Program-made: the position numbers and the translations under genes
Part shown: positions 39,201 through 48,301 of the stretch, in pieces
Numbering within the stretch: position 1 is the first letter of the stretch
How the letters are laid out: each line of letters opens with the position of its first letter
The notes under the pieces: generated by a model
Seen by the model: the letters and a program-made list of their open reading frames with translations, nothing else
What the model was told of the DNA's origin: nothing
Databases searched by the model: none
NCBI GenBank assembly: GCA_002633025.1
Contig: NMRB01000060.1
Coordinates: 261,714-325,713 of the forward strand
DNA: 64,000 nucleotides
Direction: 5' to 3'
From: Notospermus geniculatus
Lineage: Eukaryota; Nemertea; Pilidiophora; Heteronemertea; Lineidae

Positions 39201-41120
39201 GAAATCGGTCCAATGTGTTCGCCACGGGTCAATTTGCTAGTTGACCTAAATTTCAAACGTTGGTGCTCAGTGATGCGTATATCGTAAATTCATGCGTGAG
39301 GTATCACCGGTGTTATATCTGCCACTGTTTCAGTGGGTGAGTGTGTCCCCCTTATTGTTTGGGAAACGCTGGCAGATAGATCGACATGTTTCTCTGTGTG
39401 TCCCCTATTGTCAAGTCGCCGCTTATTCCGTCAGACAATAGGAGGGAAACACTCACAGATGGGGAACACTGGCCGATGTTACACCGGAAAGCATTGATGT
39501 CTACTTTTGGATGGTAACATGGTTATTGCTAGAAAATGTATATCTGTGCCGCAGTAGCTAGTTAAATTTGGGTTTCCTTTTTTGATACACCCTGTAGATG
39601 AACACGAATCAAGCTTGTTTTTAATGAGTTTGGGCCATTCAAGATTTGTGATTATCCACGAGGAAAAAGGAATAATGCTTACCGAGGCTGGATAAATCCG
39701 GTTTGTCATCGAACATCGTTTTATGTGATTGCAGTGGAGCGACACCTCTGGCGTCAAGAGCATAAGATTGCATAACATCCCTGAAGTGATATAATATGTC
39801 AAGATTGCCTAAACATCCCTGAAGTGATAGATGTCATTTAAGGGCCAAAACCTACGCTAAGGTATTTTTCAGAAGCCCGCATTGTTGCTGTCAGCTTACA
39901 AAACCTCCTTACTGGTTTCTAAGACAGCCCCGTAAGTGGTTGTATGAGTAGGAATTTTGCACGACTGGAGAAAGTATAATTAGCGCTTCAGTCGAATAGG
40001 ATCCGGATTGTCGTCGAAAGGGTCATTTGACTACAGTTATGCCTAGGTCACATATCCAACGGGCCCCGTACGATTTTCCCCACCCGGCGGCTTGCCGTGG
40101 ATTTTAGAGACCGTACGGGTCCATTACGAATTTCATGTCTACAGTGCGTGTGGTGACATTAGGGAGGTTTCGAAATCAAACGATAAACGTAAACGTTAAC
40201 GACAACTTTATTTTTGTACCGAAAATGCAATGCAAAATCTGGTCAGTGTGTAGTAAGAAAAATAACGTTGTCGTAAAGTTTTGGTTTATCGTTTGATTTC
40301 GAAACCTCCCCATTTTTCTACGGCGCCCGGCGGTGCCCGATGAAAATTGGTGGAGAGTAATCGCAAGACACCCGTCAACAAACCGTAAAGGTGCCGGCGG
40401 ATGCTATGCGGTAAGCTTCCGGCTCCGTCCGATGAACAGATGCGCCGCAAGGCGTCCGGCCGGGGTCCTCATTGCGCACGGCCGTGCGGCACCCTTGAGC
40501 ACCGCAAGGGGCCCGCCAATCTTTTTTCACGATAATTGGCAGAAAAAATCGTGCGGAGCCCGCCATGTCACCGACAGGAGCCCGCACGGGACCCGTAGGG
40601 GCCACTACGGGCTTTCTACGGCCTACCGGTCAGATGAAAACGCCGGGAGATTTGGGAGCAGCCAGCTCAGCACCGCGGCGCCCGTACGGCAGGTGCAAAA
40701 TGTCCCGGTGCCCGTGGGAACCGTGAGGGAGCCGGTCGGGCACCGTACGAAATTGGCCAAAATGTCTGTTTTTACTCGCCGTACGGGCCCCGGAGTGGAT
40801 ATGTGACCTAGGCTTAGCGGTATGAGCCCGAAGAAAAAGGTTAACCTGTCAGACATTCTATTTACCTTCTGTAAAAAGTTGCAAAAAATCCACCCCCTAT
40901 GCCCGTACTGTGAGAATGTACAACGCCCAAGCTGAGGAGTGTAGCTATCGCACAATCAGCGGCTGAACCTTGGTGCTCAGCAAGAACTATTTACCTTCTG
41001 TAAAAAGTTGCGAAAAATCCTCCCCCTATGCCCATATTGTGAGAATGTACAACGCCCAAGCTGAGGAGTGTAGCTATCGCACAATCAGCGGCTGAACCTT
41101 GGTGCTCAGCAAGAATCTTG
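30110..41120 (-). CDS. GGT: Gamma-glutamyltransferase gene, seven exons, both ends missing
   Basis: GGT cleaves and transfers the gamma-glutamyl group of glutathione at the cell surface; family members are N-terminal-anchored and self-process at a threonine. Exons (minus strand): 41120-40995, 39780-39683, 36460-36268, 35544-35384, 35100-34951, 31789-31668, 30278-30110. Phases agree at every junction and the introns have GT-AG ends. In order the protein shows [19 protein letters not shown] (Arg that binds the glutamate carboxylate), VPSEIAGY...[63 protein letters not shown] and DGGTTHLS, whose first Thr is the nucleophile. Upstream signal-anchor exons and the last third of the small subunit are not in the window. 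Every intron holds at least one inverted-repeat insertion. Confidence 0.88.
30382..30514. mobile_element. MITE in the last GGT intron
   Basis: Ends GGCCGAGTTTACA / TGTAAACTCGGCC and arms GGATGACACGCGACACGAA versus TTGTGTCGCGTGTCATCC form a hairpin with a short loop. TA lies near each end. Confidence 0.8.
30822..31630. mobile_element. About 0.8-kb TIR element in the last GGT intron
   Basis: The left end CACACTGATCATAAGTATT, with a following GGTTTTTTCTTAATTTCT, is matched inverted by AGAAATTCAGAAAAACC...AATACTTATGATCAGTGAG. The interior is AT-rich and non-coding. Confidence 0.7.
31668..31789 (-). CDS. GGT: GGT exon f
   Basis: Acceptor GTATTTTTCAG, donor AAA|GTAAGC. It encodes [20 protein letters not shown] then [21 protein letters not shown]-type sequence, matching [21 protein letters not shown]. 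Confidence 0.92.
34240..34410 (+). pseudogene. Degraded copy of the 34590-34790 segment, opposite strand
   Basis: GTGGGTGGCC, TTTTTGCAAGACGCCGAAAA, GGACACTGAC, TTATTATTGGACCCAAGAAC and GATGTACAGCTA recur here in the orientation opposite to 34590-34790, with internal deletions (the GAC of DTDD and the W-A codons are missing). See the partner entry. Confidence 0.55.
34590..34790 (-). CDS. Coding-like segment inside the 3.05-kb element, unassigned
   Basis: A minus-strand frame gives [40 protein letters not shown] and [18 protein letters not shown]. The composition is protein-like and there is an inverted relative at 34240-34410. I do not recognise the family. It may be part of the element or a captured exon; it does not fit GGT. 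Confidence 0.3.
34951..35100 (-). CDS. GGT: GGT exon e
   Basis: Acceptor CACTTTTTCAG, donor GACG|GTAAGT. It encodes [40 protein letters not shown] and [10 protein letters not shown]. The PPPSAGAV block is the usual PPPSSGAVL of GGT. Confidence 0.92.
35162..35197. mobile_element. 36-bp palindromic micro-insertion with 7-bp TSD, copy 1
   Basis: The element starts CAAAAATAGATAAGAG and ends CTCTTATCTATTTTTG: 16-bp perfect inverted arms and a 4-base centre (TCCT). CTAACAT is repeated exactly on both sides (35155-35161, 35198-35204). It lies in a GGT intron. A second copy is at 57909-57946. Confidence 0.8.
35384..35544 (-). CDS. GGT: GGT exon d
   Basis: Acceptor CTTTTCCCAAG, donor GGAG|GTCTGT. 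It encodes [40 protein letters not shown] and [13 protein letters not shown], matching LFLNPATGEPYREGD...AFYNGSLTAQIVKDIQ. Confidence 0.92.
35713..36212. mobile_element. About 0.5-kb TIR element in a GGT intron
   Basis: ATAAAGGAATCAACCATAAAGG at the left is matched by CCTTTATGGTTGATTCCTTTAT at the right. The interior carries no recognisable coding sequence. It takes up most of the intron between exons c and d. Confidence 0.75.
36268..36460 (-). CDS. GGT: GGT exon c
   Basis: Acceptor ACTCTAAG (weak pyrimidine tract), donor CTCAG|GTGAGTA. It encodes [40 protein letters not shown] and [20 protein letters not shown], a clear match to VPGEIRGYE...LPWARLFQPSIQLA. Confidence 0.92.
36690..37120 (-). 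pseudogene. Mariner/IS630-like transposase C-terminal remnant
   Basis: The minus-strand frame has [20 protein letters not shown] and [19 protein letters not shown], like the C-terminal PPRNL-x-x-L-x-x-R-I and R-R-A-V-x-x-M-x-x-R-x-x-x-C-x-x-x-x-G-G signature of these transposases. The catalytic DDE/D part is absent, and an in-frame stop precedes the fragment. Confidence 0.6.
37281..37824. mobile_element. 0.54-kb TIR element nested in the mariner-type element
   Basis: Left GCCCTTTTTACACGGTG and right CACCGTGTATAAAAAGGC ends are inverted, next to TA-containing flanks. CCTCCACC and GGTGGAGGT blocks recur in both halves. Non-coding. Confidence 0.75.
37890..38210. mobile_element. About 0.32-kb foldback element
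   Basis: Arms of about 95 bp: CATCTTCGATAATCGAAGGC...CACATCACCCTTCGAGAAA versus TTTCTCGAAGGGTGATGTG...GCCTTCGATGATCGAAGATG. The loop holds a second imperfect inverted pair. Confidence 0.8.
38588..38857. mobile_element. 0.27-kb MITE
   Basis: GATTAAAGATAATGTATCACG at the left and CGTGATACATTATCTTTAAC at the right are inverted. The body is AT-rich and non-coding. Confidence 0.75.
38932..39211. mobile_element. Outer MITE interrupted by a Harbinger-type MITE
   Basis: Outer ends GGGCCGATTTCGCAAAGGG and CCCTTTGTGAAATCGGTCC with TGTTTAAGACTTA-type arms. Removing 38964-39113 plus one TTA restores the arm GTTTAAGACTTAGACGCG, which matches the opposite arm. Confidence 0.8.
38964..39113. mobile_element. 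150-bp PIF/Harbinger-type MITE
   Basis: TIRs AGCCTAGTTTATACTTCGAC / GTCGAAGTATAAACTAGGCT and a TTA duplication (38961-38963, 39114-39116) are diagnostic of Harbinger-type insertion. The body has a further long inverted pair around GGCGTCCGACGC. Confidence 0.88.
39683..39780 (-). CDS. GGT: GGT exon b
   Basis: Acceptor TATCACTTCAG, donor CTCG|GTAAGC. It encodes [20 protein letters not shown] then [12 protein letters not shown]. The Arg of DAR corresponds to the substrate-binding Arg of REVAP; the next residue is Gly instead of Glu. Confidence 0.88.
40041..40813. mobile_element. 0.77-kb GC-rich TIR element in a GGT intron
   Basis: Left GCCTAGGTCACATATCCA...GGGCCCCGTACG and right CGTACGGGCCCCGG...TGGATATGTGACCTAGGC are inverted. 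The body is unusually GC-rich, with many short CCGTACGGGC/CCCGTAGGGGCC-type palindromes. The 157-codon open frame inside (40333-40806) is low-complexity and probably non-coding. A GGGAGGTTT-family MITE sits inside. Confidence 0.8.
40162..40310. mobile_element. GGGAGGTTT-family MITE, copy 3
   Basis: 149 bp, ends GGGAGGTTTCGAAATCAAAC / GTTTGATTTCGAAACCTCCC, preceded by TA and followed by CA. It is the best preserved copy of the family and is nested in the GC-rich element. Confidence 0.88.
40861..40989 (-). pseudogene. Tandem second copy of GGT exon a
   Basis: The copy repeats the exon from ILAEHQGS to the donor AAG|GTAAATAG with a few substitutions; [10 protein letters not shown] becomes [10 protein letters not shown]. 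Its upstream edge is the duplicated donor region, so there is no pyrimidine tract. Using the only nearby AG (AAATAG|TTCTTGC) after copy one gives TGA within four codons, and reading straight through gives TAA. It is probably not spliced in productively, though it has a good donor. Confidence 0.75.
40995..41120 (-). CDS. GGT: GGT exon a (first visible)
   Basis: Acceptor CTCTTCCAG, donor AAG|GTAAAT. It encodes [29 protein letters not shown] and [12 protein letters not shown], the conserved GGSAVDAAIA...NPHSMGIGGG region. A 129-bp direct copy follows at 40990-40861. Confidence 0.88.
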
Positions 41121-44100
41121 CTGGAAGAGACAATGAAAGTTCGGAAAACAACTTAGATGGATGCATGGCATAACGGGACAATTCAGGACGACGGACCAAC
41201 ATAATGCTCTCTCTGCCAACTGTGCCATACTATAAGGTGGCACACAGTGACCAAACCCACAAAATGGCTGAAAATGGTGAAAATTTAAAGCATAGGTTAT
41301 TATAGTATTCAAAACTGTTCTTTACTAAAACTCTTTCAACTAAACCAAGAACGTGCAGCATTTACGACTGCACATACCTGGGGAATATTGCAAATCACCG
41401 TATTTATTATTTTGACGAAAATGATTTTATTTCGTCATAAAAAGGAGACACAAAACGAAGTTACCTCATGGCTGATTTTCGTTCATTGTCTTGACCGGGA
41501 TGGGTGAAACCCCCGAGGATCCACACCTGGCCTTTAGTAAGGCTATAGGCATCACAGTATTCTACTCACGTGCCGATCGCCGAACAGAGGCAAGAATCGG
41601 AAGCGACTGTTGCATTTCTGTATTCCCTTTCTACTCCGGGACGTGATTTCACTGCCACGCCTTCACATCCCTCATTTGAACCCATTTTTAGTTGCGAGGA
41701 TGACCAGTTGCGCCGGACGATGTTCACGCTACCAGCTACTAACACTTCTCTGACCGTGACTGGGATGCACCAAGAACACTTTCGAAATTAAAAAGTACAA
41801 ACAGATTCGAATGTTCAGATGTACTTTAGGTTGACAAACGCAGTTTCAACGAAGCTGACTGGCGGGCAGGCATTGAACCTACATGTACATGTAATTCAAG
41901 ACAGACCCAATACTGATCGGGTCGGAGGGAATAGCCGAAGTCACATGTGGTCCACGTGGAGAAATGACCTTTCTGTCTATTTCATACTAGTGTTGGCACA
42001 TACGGTTGTTAACACATATATTTATAATTGTAGCGTGCCTGAAATTGAAAAAAAAATTAATAAAAGTTTCTATTCGGCCTTGTTTGAGTTGGGCCAGATG
42101 TTATTATAAACACGGTTGACGACAAATTAAACGGAAGGGCAACGCATGTGTCACGTTCTCCATAAAGCATGGCGCACACCTGCGATTTTTCGTGCGATTT
42201 TTAAGGAGACTGCCCTTCCGACTGCTAGACCGACTGGAGATTTGCAGGATATGTCGCCTAGTCTGCGGCAGATCGTTGCATCAAGCGACCAGTCATTGCG
42301 TCCCAATGACAGCGGTCTTAAATGGATGAAAAAAAAACCATAGCATGTGTATGCAAAGCTTTAAAAAAAAACTTGGCAGATCACCTTTGAATTCGATTCT
42401 ATACTTGCCTTCAACTTTCAGCCGTATTTTGCACAAGTTGAAACCCCGGTTGAAACCGACGGAATGACGAATTGGGTGACGAAAAGAAAAAAGCAAGTGG
42501 TGAGGTCACCAACCTGAGACTGAACCCGTGGGGAGCCTTGACGCCCTCATCTCATATTCGTCAAGTTACACGGCCTCGTTACGTTATCAAGATGGTCCTT
42601 CATGAACAAAGAATGATCAAACTTTGTAGACTGATGAAAAAAAGTCTTTTTGTTCGACATGCTTGTTTGACACATATATAATACTAATATAAGCAAATAA
42701 AGCAACATGTAGGCTAATGTTGTCCAACAGCCTGTTTGCTGAACATGGCCTTCAAAAAATTGAGTGTTGAGTGCCAAATTAAGTGTCATTGTCTCTTTCA
42801 ACAATATTGGATAGGCCTAATTTGATGAAATAGGAGAAAAATGTAGCTCAGCTGAAAATTCCTGGTGTTACATTCATGAAGATGTCAAGCCATCTATCTA
42901 CATTAACAACAAATCTGCTGGAACCTGATAAACAGTATAACATCAGTCTCGTCACTAAATTTCAGGTAGTAAGGCAGCTGTCATGGCTGTGGCCTCGCCG
43001 AAAAAACTGCGTCAAGCGACTGGTCCTATTTCAAATTTCCTCCGCTAGAGGCAGCACTCTCGCCAACGTTACCGTCCGCTCTGTCCTGCTGATGAATTGT
43101 CATGACAACTATCTCTGATGAAATCATTCCGAATAAATCCATTCATCGCATACACAAGCTGAATCAACCAGAGAAACTGGTGTATGGGTCCCGCGAGGAT
43201 AGGACTGGGGTCTTGGGTTAACACGATCGGAGGCTCACCGGCTCGGGCAATGGATTGACGAGGCGAGAAGCAACAGTTGTTTGGCTCATAACCAAACCTC
43301 TTACACAACAAATGCTCAACGTGAAAATCATCTGCCGAGTGGAAAGCTCACGGATATGAATACTTGCAATGCGTTTTTTTTTCTTTGACATGGGGTAGCC
43401 GATACGTTTTTGGAGCTCGATATCTGGATTTACTGCTGTGTTCTATTATCAATCCTGTCTTTTTGTGATTTTTATCCTTTGTTCTTAAGCTGTAAGCAGT
43501 CTGTGATGGTTGAGGCAGTAAAATTTTGATGTTCCGTGGAGATAAATCATGAACGTGCTCAAACGGTGAATGAGGATTTATAAACACAAAAAGGTAAGTC
43601 CAATTTGTTTTTCTTTTTATAAAATGTTGACCTGCAATCAGTCTTAAAAAATTGCGAGGTGTGGAGTTTCGGACAGTGATCAGGAATTTTGTGGCTTTTG
43701 CACTCGACAGCTGCCACCTACCCCTCCCAAATGTACCCCTTGCATGCAACGCCACCTATGGTGATATCGTGAAAAAAATTGAAGGAACCTGTACTTAGCA
43801 CCACCTCCGAGGGGCCTTCAACATGATACACTGTTTAGTTTGGACATCGATAAGTCGTACATCCCTCTCTAATCTATTCCATTGAGAAAAAGGGACTCGC
43901 AATGACGGGTACATCAGAACTCCGGACATCCATTTTCCTCCCTTCCTGGTATTATCGCACTATGGTATCAGTGGCGAAGTACGTTTTCGTGTCATATCTT
44001 GCTTTGTCGACATTTGGCAAGCTCGTGCTCATTAAGCCCATTGTTGACACATTGTTGACGGGGCTGATCACGCAATACAATTTATCTGGCGGCAATACGG

Positions 44101-44148
44101 ACTCAAAGTGTCGCATTACACAAAACAACAGCTGGTGTAATAGATATA
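41121..44148. other. No gene recognised
   Basis: I searched the minus strand for upstream GGT exons (anchor and A-x-x-A-D-x-x-x-C-S region) and found none. Longer ORFs (43348-43755 minus, 43902-44189 plus, 43069-43311 minus) show no domain or convincing splice context. Confidence 0.4.
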
Positions 44149-44192
44149 CTAGTATGATATATAGTATGATATATAGTATAATAGTATGATAT
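44149..44192. repeat. AGTATGATATAT microsatellite
   Basis: AGTATGATATAT and shorter variants repeat about four times. A single AGTATGATATATGATG occurs again near 48523. Confidence 0.7.
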
Positions 44193-45486
44193 ATGAATCA
44201 GATCAAATCAACTTCCATGTAAATAACAGATATTTGGTCAATTCGAAGTATAACACGTGTAGGTCAACGACCATGTAAATAACACGTGATAAGTTACCAA
44301 CCAATCACCTCCATGTCACGTGACTGGAGAAAAGTAGTCCCCATGCGAATCGGCTAATTTGGTTCCCGTTGGTTATCACCTTGGCTGCCGAGGGTCAATT
44401 TCCCCAACTCTTTCTCGATCACCTCAAACCATCTTCCTTCATTTCTCATCCCCGCGGGGCAGGGCGGCCTATTAATCATTCCAGAACACTGACAAAGATG
44501 CCACTCAAATCAAATTATATTCTCACTTTGACTCGTTTTTTCAGAGCGACACCGCAAAATAAAACGCACCGTTATAATAAGAAAGCAATTTATGTTTTGG
44601 TGGCTGTCATGGCGATCATGACGAGAGATATCAGTTCTTTTTTTCGTGTATTTACGCAGTCGACTTGAATTTTACTAATTTTAGACAGCTGATATTTGAT
44701 TTAATAAAGTCAGAAATGTAAAAATTCGACAGCCCGATCTGCATCGTTCGTCAGACGAAAGTGATCATTACTGACAGTTCCCCCATGATCATGATGATTC
44801 TGCCGCTTCTGTGGGGACCCAATTCGACAAACGATACAGCAGCGTAAAGCCTGCCTCACTTCTTTTTTGAAATCGGGGATAGCTTTCATCAGAAATTGAA
44901 CTTCCAATTCCAATTCATTCAACTCCTTACAACAAGCGACAACAACAACGAAACTACAGTCTCACTCTTCTTTGTGAGAGTGTGTAAAAACCGTGCTCAC
45001 CGTGTTCGATGTCACCCTTTGAAAATGTTCACGGTGCCATGAAGAGTGGTGATTTCCCTTGGCTCTTGTAACACTTCCAAGCAATCCAATTCTCGTCATC
45101 TTCACTGAGGTCAGAAGTTTTCATGAGGTCTGACAAGACGAAGGCGACAGAAGACTTGTCTCTTGAGAGCGAAATTCAATTGAGTTTTTTATGAACGATT
45201 TTTTGAGGATTCCTTCGACGAAATTTCAATTACTCCTGCCTACTTTGCGGTGAAGATATTGAACCTCCTACAACTCATTCTATACGTTGTGTGAAGCTAA
45301 GCTTCTCTGATGTAATCGGCCATGGCTTTCTCAAGTGTGCCATATACATTATTTTGACAGCCGTCAGTAATACGCAGCTTCCCCCGGGGATTGTACTTTA
45401 CGTTTTTGCTCGGTTTCTCCCTAATTGCAAATCATGTATGGTATCGAGCGTGATCTCTCCCTGTGGACCATTTTTCAAATTTTGAA

Positions 45487-45870
45487 TGATGAGGTGCATT
45501 GGATAACGGGTAGGAAGTGTGTGAATGAGATTTCGTCCTGAATTTAGGAAACATGCGGGTCGTTAAGTGATGAGGTGCTTTGGATAACGGGTAAGATGTA
45601 TGAGGTGAGATTTAGGAAACATGGGGGCGTTGAATGATGAGGTGCTTTGGATAACGGGTAAGATGTATGAGGTGAGATTTAGGAAACATGGGGGCGGTGA
45701 ATGATGAGGTGCATTGGATAATGGGTAAGATATGAGGTGAGATTTAGGAAACATGTGGGGCGTTGAAGGATGAGTGGGCGCTTTGGATAATGGGTAAGAT
45801 GTATGAAATGTGACTTACATTGAGGTCATGGAACGATGAGAAGCATCAGATTACGGGTAGAATGTACGAG
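45487..45870. repeat. About 67-bp tandem repeat, five to six units
   Basis: GATGAGGTGCTTTGGATAAC, GGGTAAGATGTATGAGGTG, AGATTTAGGAAACATG and GGGGGCGTTGAAT form the unit, with starts near 45487, 45570, 45637 and 45704 and degenerate units to about 45870. The first unit has extra sequence (TCGTCCTGAA), as does the last. Non-coding. The flanking 44193-45486 shows no gene. Confidence 0.85.
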
Positions 45871-46649
45871 ATGAGATTTCGTCCTGAATTTTAGCAACAT
45901 GGCGGCCGTCGAACTCCGTATTGTGGTGTGTCGGCGGATGAGTTACTCAAAAACAAACTTAGATTCGTTCATCATGCCTTGGGATTTTTCTACTGAGTCT
46001 GCTGAAGGACTCAAAATTTTGTGGTAAAGAGTAAATAGAATTTCGAAACAACGTCCACTGGAAAAAATGACTCTTGAGAGACTAAAGGTCGCAATGTTAC
46101 TTCAGGAAGACCAAGCTCAATGGAGATATACATGTAATATGACGTTCGTCTGCTTCGTATAAGTCACGTGACCTTGTGATTGGTCATATCGATTTTTGAT
46201 TACAGCCATCTCAGAGCGAGGAGTTTCCTATTCGAGTTTAAGTCGGTTTTGATTAATTCATTACCGTGGCTGGCATGATTTCTTGGCAGTAGGGCATGGA
46301 TTTCAGATAGATTTGTCTGTGGAATAATCCCTACGTGGGCTGCAGCGATTGCCAGATCGGGGAATCAGCTCCCGAAATTCTTTTTCTTGGCAAAGGAGTG
46401 GTTGGTTTGATTACAAGGAAGACGCAATGACGCAAGAGGATAATTTCAAGGTCTGCTGCGACAAAGATAGTCCTGAACGGCAGAATCGACCATACCGGTA
46501 CCTTTTTTTCGAACTCTTTCAGCCCAGATAGTGCTATCGTAGAGTTACATGAGAGAATTTGGACGACGGGCTGTTGCCAATACAGCGACTTTAATAATGT
46601 GCCCGCGTGACAGGTGACAAAAACCCATAGTACCGGTACCTATCCATTA

Positions 46650-46822
46650 GAGTTTTCGCAAAGCCCCCGAAACGCCAACGCGAACGTCTATCCTTTTTTT
46701 CGCTGCTCTCTTCGTGGCATCGAACAATGGGTTTGGCGTTCGCGTATCCTTTTGTTCGCTGCTCTCTTCGTGGCATCGAACAATGGGTTTGGCGTTTCGG
46801 GAGCTTTGCGAAAACTCTATTG
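46650..46822. mobile_element. Foldback element with internal 58-bp duplication
   Basis: TAGAGTTTTCGCAAAGC...CCCGAAACGCC and GGCGTTTCGGGAGC...TTTGCGAAAACTCTA are inverted. Between them TTCGCTGCTCTCTTCGTGG-CATCGAACAATGGGTTTGG occurs twice in direct order. The ORFs on both strands here are reflections of the repeats. Confidence 0.8.
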
Positions 46823-47335
46823 TGCCCCACCTACCCGCAACACTACAAGCAATGCATACACGTACACGCACGTGAATATCAACACTACAACTGAATGCAT
46901 TCTGTGTGGCTAAATGGCTAACAACAGGAAATCCGCCATTATAGCTCATGTGAATTGCCAGGATGGCGCAAGGATGAATATTTGATAAATAAAAACAGAA
47001 GAAATAACCAGCTCAATCACGGAAAGCGGTTTGTCGGTGTAGAGAGTCAACATAGATCAATTAGTTATTCATCAACACATCGTAGGCAATGGAGGTTTGG
47101 GACGTGTCGTTGAATAATGACGATTAGGTGTAAGAATAAAAAAAACTAGCTGCAAACATATAGATATGGAATTTCCCATGGGTTAAATTCCTGTTTTGTT
47201 TTGGACCCATGAAGACGAAATGTAAGAGCCGCGCTAATCTGAGGCTGAAAGAGTAAAGTCGGATGATCTCTACTGTTTTGGTGTCAGTCTATAAACTGAG
47301 TCCAAACGTCAGTCCGCTCATGCTAAAGGCCTGTC

Positions 47336-47455
47336 TCCATACATAATGCGAACGCGACCACAGATTGGAAGAAGCTTTGTTCAGTAGCAGCAGGTCGAGG
47401 AAAGAACAAAAGCTTCTGCCGCATTCGCATTTGTGGTCGCGCTATGTATAAACAA
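47336..47455. mobile_element. Small foldback element
   Basis: CATACATAATGCGAACGCG-ACCACAGAT...GAAGCTTT is matched inverted by AAAGCTTCTGCCGC-ATTCGCATTTGTGGTCGCGCTATGTATA. Confidence 0.65.
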
Positions 47456-47624
47456 ACGACGATTGATCCCTCTTAGCGTCCGCCGAACCGACAGGACAAA
47501 GATTACGTGACTTCCATAATTAAGTATAGACTGAAGACATTAATTAGTAAATGGCTTAGAAGTACGAAACACTGTTAGGGGAAATCACACTCTGCCTAGT
47601 AATGAACACCGGGATTTAACGGCT

Positions 47625-47797
47625 ATCACGGGAGAGTGGAAATGAGAGGTGCGTGGCCATTGGCTACATCACAAGAGAGTGGAAATGAGAGGTGCGTGGC
47701 CATTGGCTACATCACAAGAGAGTGGAAATGAGAGGTGCGTGGCCATTGGCTACATCACAGGAGAGTAGAAATGAGAGGTGCGTGGCCATTGGCTATT
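47625..47797. repeat. 43-bp tandem repeat, four units
   Basis: Units ATCACAAGAGAGTGGAAATG plus AGAGGTGCGTGGCCATTGGC plus TAC start at 47625, 47668, 47711 and 47754 and are nearly identical, so the expansion is recent. Confidence 0.92.
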
Positions 47798-48183
47798 GGC
47801 TGTACATTGTACTCGTATCGTATCTGATTGCTGTATAGATGGGTTCCCGGTATCACCGGTAGGATAAAAAACTGAGATCAGTGGCACCTGTCTTCCATAA
47901 TCACGTGATCGTCTGAAAAGCTGCCGACGAAAATCGCGTCTGGTTGGTTAAAAAAAACATTGATTGCTCCTTTGCTGACCAATCAGTGCGTTGGAAACGA
48001 CGATCATATGATTATGTGCGACGGGTGCTGACCATCTCAATAGGGACACTTTTTCTGGGCCACCCTGATGAGACACCAAGCTCTTAATCCCATGACAATC
48101 AGGCGGGGATGAGGATGAGGGGGCATTAGATTCTATCACACCTGTGCACGCATTCACTCGTGTGCGCATAGTCGATGATAATA

Positions 48184-48301
48184 GCGAGGTTTGGCAAGCG
48201 CCCGGTTAGGCCATACGACAACGTTTATCTATTGTTTGGGTGCACCCACACAATAGATAAACGTCGTCGTAGGGCCTAACCGGGCGCTTGCCAAACCTCC
48301 C
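48184..48301. mobile_element. MITE with GAGGTTT ends, distant relative of the GGGAGGTTT family
   Basis: GCGAGGTTTGGCAAGCGC...ACGACAACGTTTATC is matched by GATAAACGTCGTCGT...GCGCTTGCCAAACCTCC. The AGGTTT end and the ATAAACG/ACAACGTT words are shared with the 12881, 23188 and 40162 copies, but the middle differs. Confidence 0.75.

Larger units (their letters stand above)
36644..39594. mobile_element. 2.95-kb mariner/IS630-type element in a GGT intron
   Basis: Ends CAGGGTGTATCAAAAAA and TTTTTTGATACACCCTG are inverted and flanked by TA (36642-36643, 39595-39596), with AGGAAACCCAA continuing the repeat inward. The left part keeps a transposase C-terminus. The rest has been invaded by at least five other inverted-repeat elements. 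It occupies nearly the whole intron between GGT exons b and c. Confidence 0.75.

Noticed and set aside
40333-40806. 157-codon open frame in GC-rich DNA
   Set aside because: It lies entirely inside an inverted-repeat element, is low-complexity, and has no domain. The high GC content alone explains the lack of stops.
43069-43311. Minus-strand frame with FLWLIQLVYAMNGFIRN, possibly a GPCR TM7
   Set aside because: No NPxxY-type motif and no other helix nearby.
43348-43755. 135-codon minus-strand ORF
   Set aside because: No domain, no conserved pattern and no splice signals in register; basic composition with many Lys/Asn/Ser suggests chance.
44369-44668. 99-codon ORF with hydrophobic segment
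   Set aside because: No domain and no supporting splice or promoter context.
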